Of a stretch of 64,000 bases of DNA, positions 59,756 through 64,000 are shown piece by piece. Positions within the stretch are counted from its first letter, which is position 1, and each line of letters starts with the position of its first letter. Origin of the DNA: Bacteroidaceae bacterium (lineage in GTDB: Bacteria > Bacteroidota > Bacteroidia > Bacteroidales > Bacteroidaceae); NCBI GenBank assembly GCA_017649485.1, contig JAGCGS010000013.1, positions 1-64,000 on the forward strand. The letters are read 5' to 3'. The notes under the pieces were generated by a model. It did not search any database. It had not been told where the DNA came from and worked only from the letters and a program-made list of their open reading frames with translations. The position numbers were made by a program, and so were the translations under genes.

Positions 59756-61003
59756 ATGAAATTTGATGAACTTGACTTACATGATGACGTGTTGGATGCC
59801 CTTTGGGACATGCATTTTGAGGAGTGCACACCAATCCAAGAACAAGCTATACCCGTGTTGTTAGAAGGAAGAGACTTGATAGGCGTGGCTCAGACTGGTA
59901 CTGGCAAAACTGCTGCTTACCTGCTTCCTGTTCTTGACAAACTGGCTACAGGAGATCTGCCAGAAGACGCCATCAATTGTGTCATCATGGCTCCAACACG
60001 AGAGTTAGCTCAACAGATTGACCAACAGATGCAGGGTTTTTCTTATTTCATGAACGTCAGTAGCGTGCCTGTTTATGGAGGAGGAGACGGGGTGGTATTT
60101 GCACAACAGAAACGCGGACTGACGATGGGTGCTGATGTGGTGATTGCCACACCCGGAAGATTGTTGGCCCACCTAAGCTTGGGATATGTGGATTTGTCGA
60201 AAGTGTCATTTTTTATCTTAGACGAAGCAGACCGTATGCTCGACATGGGGTTCTATGACGATATTATGCAGATTGTAAACATGTTGCCAAAATGGAGACA
60301 AACAATCATGTTCTCTGCTACCATGCCTGATAAAATTCAACTGTTAGCAAGAAACATCTTGACAGACCCTGTGGAGGTGAAGATTGCCGTATCGAAACCA
60401 GCTGACAAAATTATACAAGCTGCATATATTTGTCACGAGACGCAGAAGCTGAAGATAGTTCTAAGTCTGTTTCAAGACACAAAGCCTGAGCGTGTACTCA
60501 TCTTTGCCTCTAAGAAAATTAAAGTAAAGGAGTTAGCTAATACCTTAAAGATGAAGGGGGTGAATGCTGATGCCATGCATTCTGACTTGGAGCAATCACA
60601 ACGTGATGACGTAATGTATAGGTTTAAGAGTGGCAAAATTGACATTCTGGTGGCTACAGACATTCTTTCTAGAGGCATCGATGTGGATGACATACGCTTG
60701 GTTATCAACTATGACGTGCCTTTTGACTGCGAGGATTATGTGCATCGAGTGGGACGAACTGCCCGTGCCAACAATGATGGTTTGGCTTTGACGTTCGTAT
60801 GTGATGAGCAACAAAACGACTTCAAAAGAATAGAAGATTTCCTGGGCAAAGATATCTATAAAATCCCCGTACCTGTTGAACTAGGTGATACACCTATTTA
60901 TAGACCAAACAAAAAACCTCGTGGGAAACAGGCACTTTCCAAATCTTCAAGTAAGGATACCAAAAAAATTAAAACGAACAATAAGCAAAGGAAGCAATCA
61001 TAA
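59756..61003 (+). CDS. DEAD-box ATP-dependent RNA helicase
   Basis: 415 aa from ATG 59756 (MKFDELDLHDDVLDAL). Unwinds RNA during ribosome assembly or mRNA decay. Motifs in order: Q-motif CTPIQEQAIP, Walker A AQTGTGKT, PTRELAQQ, TPGRLLAH, DEAD (LDEADRMLDMGF), SAT, then domain 2 with ATDILSRGIDV and HRVGRTAR. A Lys/Ser-rich tail (about 375-415) is RNA-binding in many relatives. Its stop codon directly abuts that of the convergent DUF4738 gene with no spacer. Belongs to the RhlE-like group, though exact naming is not certain. Confidence 0.93.
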   Translation: MKFDELDLHDDVLDALWDMHFEECTPIQEQAIPVLLEGRDLIGVAQTGTGKTAAYLLPVLDKLATGDLPEDAINCVIMAPTRELAQQIDQQMQGFSYFMNVSSVPVYGGGDGVVFAQQKRGLTMGADVVIATPGRLLAHLSLGYVDLSKVSFFILDEADRMLDMGFYDDIMQIVNMLPKWRQTIMFSATMPDKIQLLARNILTDPVEVKIAVSKPADKIIQAAYICHETQKLKIVLSLFQDTKPERVLIFASKKIKVKELANTLKMKGVNADAMHSDLEQSQRDDVMYRFKSGKIDILVATDILSRGIDVDDIRLVINYDVPFDCEDYVHRVGRTARANNDGLALTFVCDEQQNDFKRIEDFLGKDIYKIPVPVELGDTPIYRPNKKPRGKQALSKSSSKDTKKIKTNNKQRKQS

Positions 61004-61801
61004 TTATTCAGACACTATCTGCAACTGACCTTGTGGTGAGATGGTCAAAGACATGTAATATAAAGCAGGACTCTCCGGTATCGATAAAGTGGCTTTATAG
61101 TGATAACCTTCGTCATCTACATTTATGAAATCCATATCCGAAAGAATTGCTACTGACAACACCTCAGGGTCGATAAAGTCACTGAACAATTTTTTGTCAA
61201 CATCCCTACCATACAGCTCTGTCGCACCCTCATACACACAGATATGGATGATATTGTCGAAATAGACACGTTCCACGGCGATACCATTTTCATCTAATAT
61301 CTGACGTACCACTTTATATTTTGAAGGATTGATGAACACATAACCACGATAACGGACTCCATCATACACTATGATGCTGTCTTTCTGCACTTTCTCCTGA
61401 ATAGCCTTCACATCTTCGACTATTTTTGGAGGAAGAAATGCCAATTTATCTTCCTCTTCTTGTGAACGGTATAATTTCATCAAATCATCGGCTTCGGTTT
61501 GCAACCAGAACGTATTCTCACCTTGACGAACAATTTTATAAGATATGGTGTCAAGTCCCAACAGATAAATGGAATCTAGTATAATCTTAAACGCTACAGG
61601 AGTAGCATTGGGGTATGCATAGTGGAGTGAATCACCTTCAAAGAGGATGAGAGGCATGTCGGAAACTTCGTCAAGCCACACACCTTGCAAGAGTTGCTTG
61701 GCTACTTTGTCTTCTGACATGTGCAAGAGAAGACTTTCTCCTTGGTGACAAGATGCCATTATAAGCAAAAACAAGACTATAAGTATTCTTATTGCTCTCA
61801 T
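61004..61801 (-). CDS. DUF4738-family lipoprotein
   Basis: 265 aa. Lipoprotein signal with lipobox MASC (Cys18). The mature part has the two segments known for DUF4738: LLQGVWLDEVSDMPLILFEGDSLHYAYP and, near residue 145, IIVYDGVRYRGYVFINPSKYKV. Function unknown, envelope location predicted. Its end meets the helicase gene with no intergenic base pair. A -7 box (61829-61837, minus strand TATTTTTGC) lies 27 bp before the ATG. Confidence 0.8.
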   Translation of the reverse strand: MRAIRILIVLFLLIMASCHQGESLLLHMSEDKVAKQLLQGVWLDEVSDMPLILFEGDSLHYAYPNATPVAFKIILDSIYLLGLDTISYKIVRQGENTFWLQTEADDLMKLYRSQEEEDKLAFLPPKIVEDVKAIQEKVQKDSIIVYDGVRYRGYVFINPSKYKVVRQILDENGIAVERVYFDNIIHICVYEGATELYGRDVDKKLFSDFIDPEVLSVAILSDMDFINVDDEGYHYKATLSIPESPALYYMSLTISPQGQLQIVSE

Positions 61802-61828
61802 TTAACAACTCTATTCATTCTCTAAGGT

Positions 61829-61837
61829 GCAAAAATA
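61829..61837 (-). promoter_or_regulatory. -7 box of the DUF4738 gene
   Basis: TATTTTTGC on the minus strand; no -33 element seen. Confidence 0.4.
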
Positions 61838-61846
61838 ATCTTTTTT

Positions 61847-61879
61847 TTTGATAAAATAAAATATTTGTAGTAACTTCGC
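61847..61879 (+). promoter_or_regulatory. Promoter of the HU/SPOR gene
   Basis: TTTG (61847-61850), 20 bp, TAACTTCGC (61871-61879, one mismatch), ending 8 bp before ATG 61888: a leaderless mRNA is likely. Confidence 0.5.
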
Positions 61880-61887
61880 ATCCGTAA

Positions 61888-63072
61888 ATGAAAGAATTAT
61901 CCCAACATATTGCCTCGTTATTATTGGAGAATGATTGCGTGATTATCCCAGGGTTTGGAGGGTTTATTGCCCATTACAACCCTGCTCAACTAGTAGAGGA
62001 AGATCATCTTTTCTTACCTCCTATGCGAATAGTAGGTTTCAATCCTCAACTCCGCATTAATGATGGATTGTTGGCACAATCTTATATGTCGGTTTATGGT
62101 ACTACCTTCCCTGATGCTGTGAAAATGATTGAACAGCAGGTAAAGGAGCTAACATCTTCATTGCATGAGACTGGTCGTATGGAGTTGGAAAATGTAGGAG
62201 AACTACATTTCAACATTCATGGGAAGTATGAGTTCACACCTTTTGACAACCGTATCTCTACTCCTGGATTCTATGGTTTGGATAGTTTTAAGATACTGGA
62301 ACTGAAAAATTTACAGCCTAAGCAGGAGGTTACAGAGCTACCCATTACAAGTAAAACAATGGTTCAAAGACCGGTGGCAGAACAGAAAGAGGAGAAGACC
62401 GTAACAATCGTGCATATGCAACCTGTGATAAAGGATGAGCCTATAGCGCCCCAGGAATCTTTAACCTTGCAGGAGCCAAAAGGAAAACTTCCAGTGAAGA
62501 CAAATGAGGAGAAAGCCAAAGTGGTAAGTTTCAGAAGATATTGGTATCAAGTTGCATCTGTAGCAGCAATTTTGTTGATCATTATTGGCTCTATCTTTCT
62601 TACTACACCATTCAAGAACTCAGACATCAGCAAAACGGAGGCAAATGTATTGCCCAAAGAGATTCTGAATGAATCTTTGGCGATGAGTTCCATCGTCACT
62701 CATCAAACAACTGATGACAAGCAAACGACTGATGATCAAATATCTAATATTCAAGAGAATAAATCTATAGACGTTACCTCTAAACAAGACGCGCCAACAT
62801 CACAAGTAGCTATCTCTCAACCTATCACTTCCCCAGCTCCCACCCTCAAGCTTTACAATGTGATAGTGGCAAGTGTGGGTAATCCTGAAGCTGCACAAAA
62901 GGCAGCAGAGAACTTAGTAAAAGAAGGTTATCCCCATGCTAAAGCCATCATTGGAGAAGGCAAGGCACGTGTCAGTGTGGATTCTTTCGAGAAGGAAGCT
63001 GACGCTTATCGTGCCATCCAACATTATCAAGCCAAAGGGCAATTTGATGCTGCGTGGGTACTCAGAAGGTAA
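61888..63072 (+). CDS. CCDC81-type HU-domain and SPOR-domain membrane protein
   Basis: 394 aa. N-terminal tandem HU-like domains (about 1-65 and 66-145; MKELSQHIASLLLENDCVIIPGFGGFIAHY is the typical start), a Pro/Glu/Lys-rich linker, one membrane helix (about 220-242, VASVAAILLIIIGSIFL), a Ser/Thr/Gln linker, and a C-terminal SPOR domain (about 325-394, YNVIVASVGNPEAAQKAAENL). The SPOR part should bind denuded glycan in the periplasm at the division site, while the HU-like part remains cytoplasmic. This could link DNA or a cytoplasmic partner to septal peptidoglycan; the family's function is not settled. Confidence 0.88.
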   Translation: MKELSQHIASLLLENDCVIIPGFGGFIAHYNPAQLVEEDHLFLPPMRIVGFNPQLRINDGLLAQSYMSVYGTTFPDAVKMIEQQVKELTSSLHETGRMELENVGELHFNIHGKYEFTPFDNRISTPGFYGLDSFKILELKNLQPKQEVTELPITSKTMVQRPVAEQKEEKTVTIVHMQPVIKDEPIAPQESLTLQEPKGKLPVKTNEEKAKVVSFRRYWYQVASVAAILLIIIGSIFLTTPFKNSDISKTEANVLPKEILNESLAMSSIVTHQTTDDKQTTDDQISNIQENKSIDVTSKQDAPTSQVAISQPITSPAPTLKLYNVIVASVGNPEAAQKAAENLVKEGYPHAKAIIGEGKARVSVDSFEKEADAYRAIQHYQAKGQFDAAWVLRR

Positions 63073-63204
63073 ATGTAACGTACCTTTTTTCCCTAAAAGT
63101 AAACTATTTCTCTAATACCCCGAAAAAAAGGACATTTTTTGTTCTTTCATTTGGTTTTTATATACTAATTTTGTATTGTTTTTTGAAAAGAAGAAATTTG
63201 AGAT

Positions 63205-64000
63205 ATGAATAAACTATTAGTTGTCATTGGATTCATTGCTCTGTCGATGAATACTCAAGCACAATCTATTCAACTGTCTCTCGACAGTTGTCGTAGCTTG
63301 GCCATTACCAATAATAAAGATTTGCTGATTTCTCAAGAAAATATCAATGCAGCTCATTATCAACATAAAGCAGCTGTTACCAACTACTTGCCTAAAGTGA
63401 GTTTAATGGCAGGTTATGTGCGTAGTCAACGAAAAGTGCAATTGTTGGATGATGATACGAAAGGGATGTTGGAACAGATGCCTGGCATGGTTGCATCAAT
63501 CAGGAACGATCTTCAAACAAAAGCTATAACGATGGCTCAGTCGATGCCGCAGATGGCTCCACTCATTCAGTCGCTCTCCACTACCCTCGCCCCTTTGGGA
63601 AGTGTTGTGGAAGGTATTGGTCCAAGTATCCTAAATGCTTTCGATACAGATAATAGGAATATGTTTGCAGGTGCTCTGACATTATTGCAACCTGTGTTCA
63701 TGGGAGGCAAGATAGCGGCCTACGACAAAATTACCCGTTATGCAGAAGAACTAGCTACCACGCAACATGTTACTGGTATGGAAGAGGTAATTCTGAGTGT
63801 TGATCAAGCTTATTGGCAGGTGGTTTCCCTAGCACATAAGTACCAGTTGGCACAAAACTATTTGTCTTTATTGGAACGACTTGAGAGTGATGTAAACAAG
63901 TTGATTGATAATGGCTTTGCCACCCGTGCAGATGGGTTGAGCATAGCCGTGAAGAAGAATGAGGCGGAACTGACACTCACGAAGGTGGAAGATGGGCTGA
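63205..64000 (+). CDS. TolC-family outer-membrane protein, 5' part (cut by window end)
   Basis: Starts at ATG 63205 with a signal peptide (residues 1-19, SMNTQAQ) and runs open to the window end, 265 residues. Start of the mature part, IQLSLDSCRSLAITNNKDLLISQENINAAHYQHKAAVTNYLPKVSLMAGYV, is the typical TolC-type repeat start. An unusual long insertion with many Met (about 75-145) precedes NMFAGALTLLQPVFMGGKI. A tripartite exporter is probably encoded further on. A possible -7 box TAATTTTGT is at 63166-63174. Confidence 0.88.
   Translation, partial: MNKLLVVIGFIALSMNTQAQSIQLSLDSCRSLAITNNKDLLISQENINAAHYQHKAAVTNYLPKVSLMAGYVRSQRKVQLLDDDTKGMLEQMPGMVASIRNDLQTKAITMAQSMPQMAPLIQSLSTTLAPLGSVVEGIGPSILNAFDTDNRNMFAGALTLLQPVFMGGKIAAYDKITRYAEELATTQHVTGMEEVILSVDQAYWQVVSLAHKYQLAQNYLSLLERLESDVNKLIDNGFATRADGLSIAVKKNEAELTLTKVEDGL

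Overview
This window looks like chromosomal DNA of a Bacteroidales bacterium, most likely Prevotellaceae (Prevotella/Segatella-like). That is inferred from gene content and promoter style: many genes carry the Bacteroidetes-type promoter (TTTG, a 19-21 bp gap, then TAnnTTTGC), Shine-Dalgarno sites are mostly absent, the tRNA lacks an encoded CCA, and Bacteroidetes-specific families recur (DUF3078, DUF4421, DUF4738, PorT-like barrels, CCDC81-type HU/SPOR protein, two-component propeller kinases). No rRNA, CRISPR array, prophage or intact insertion sequence is seen.

Layout. 0.1-5.8 kb: housekeeping genes (amn-holA, an HSDR_N-domain protein, a zinc-ribbon coiled coil with a Nif3-like protein, proS). 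5.9-12.8 kb: GH27 alpha-galactosidase lipoprotein, GNAT acetyltransferase, POT peptide transporter, a small unknown ORF and uvrA. 12.9-16.2 kb: a tight trio of LysM/periplasmic-binding protein, PorT-like barrel and an atypical serine recombinase. 16.2-18.9 kb: a sparse region with an unlisted 55-aa membrane peptide, a membrane protein, a candidate MITE with nested palindromes, a DUF4421 barrel and a candidate small RNA. 18.9-25.0 kb: the operon rseC-rnfB-rnfC-rnfD-rnfG-rnfE-rnfA, coding for an ion-pumping ferredoxin:NAD oxidoreductase with an unusually cluster-rich RnfB. 25.1-29.8 kb: DUF3078 protein, yidC with an exported metallophosphoesterase, and tRNA-Asp. 29.9-36.3 kb: an AraC-controlled RND efflux operon (regulator, adaptor, pump, outer-membrane channel).

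36.6-46.4 kb is the most interesting part: six same-strand genes with gaps of 11 bp or less or 4-bp overlaps. In transcription order these are a response regulator with a SpoIIE/PP2C phosphatase output, a periplasm-facing coiled-coil WD40 protein, a propeller sensor kinase whose phospho-acceptor His is replaced by Asp, a small soluble histidine kinase with an intact H-box, a TonB-dependent receptor with a TPR-like N-terminal extension, and a diacylglycerol-kinase-type lipid kinase. Together they read as one envelope-spanning signalling unit from outer membrane to a cytoplasmic phosphatase, whose signal and output are unknown.

46.5-64 kb: an acyl-AMP ligase, small outer-membrane and periplasmic proteins, an HMA-domain protein, an exported flavin-reductase-like protein with a PaaI thioesterase, a large GH78 alpha-L-rhamnosidase divergent from a MenD-fold enzyme that lacks the MenD substrate signature, a Nudix hydrolase, a FadL-type channel, a cysteine-less thioredoxin-fold protein, a DEAD-box helicase, a DUF4738 lipoprotein, an HU/SPOR protein and the start of a TolC-family gene cut by the window end.
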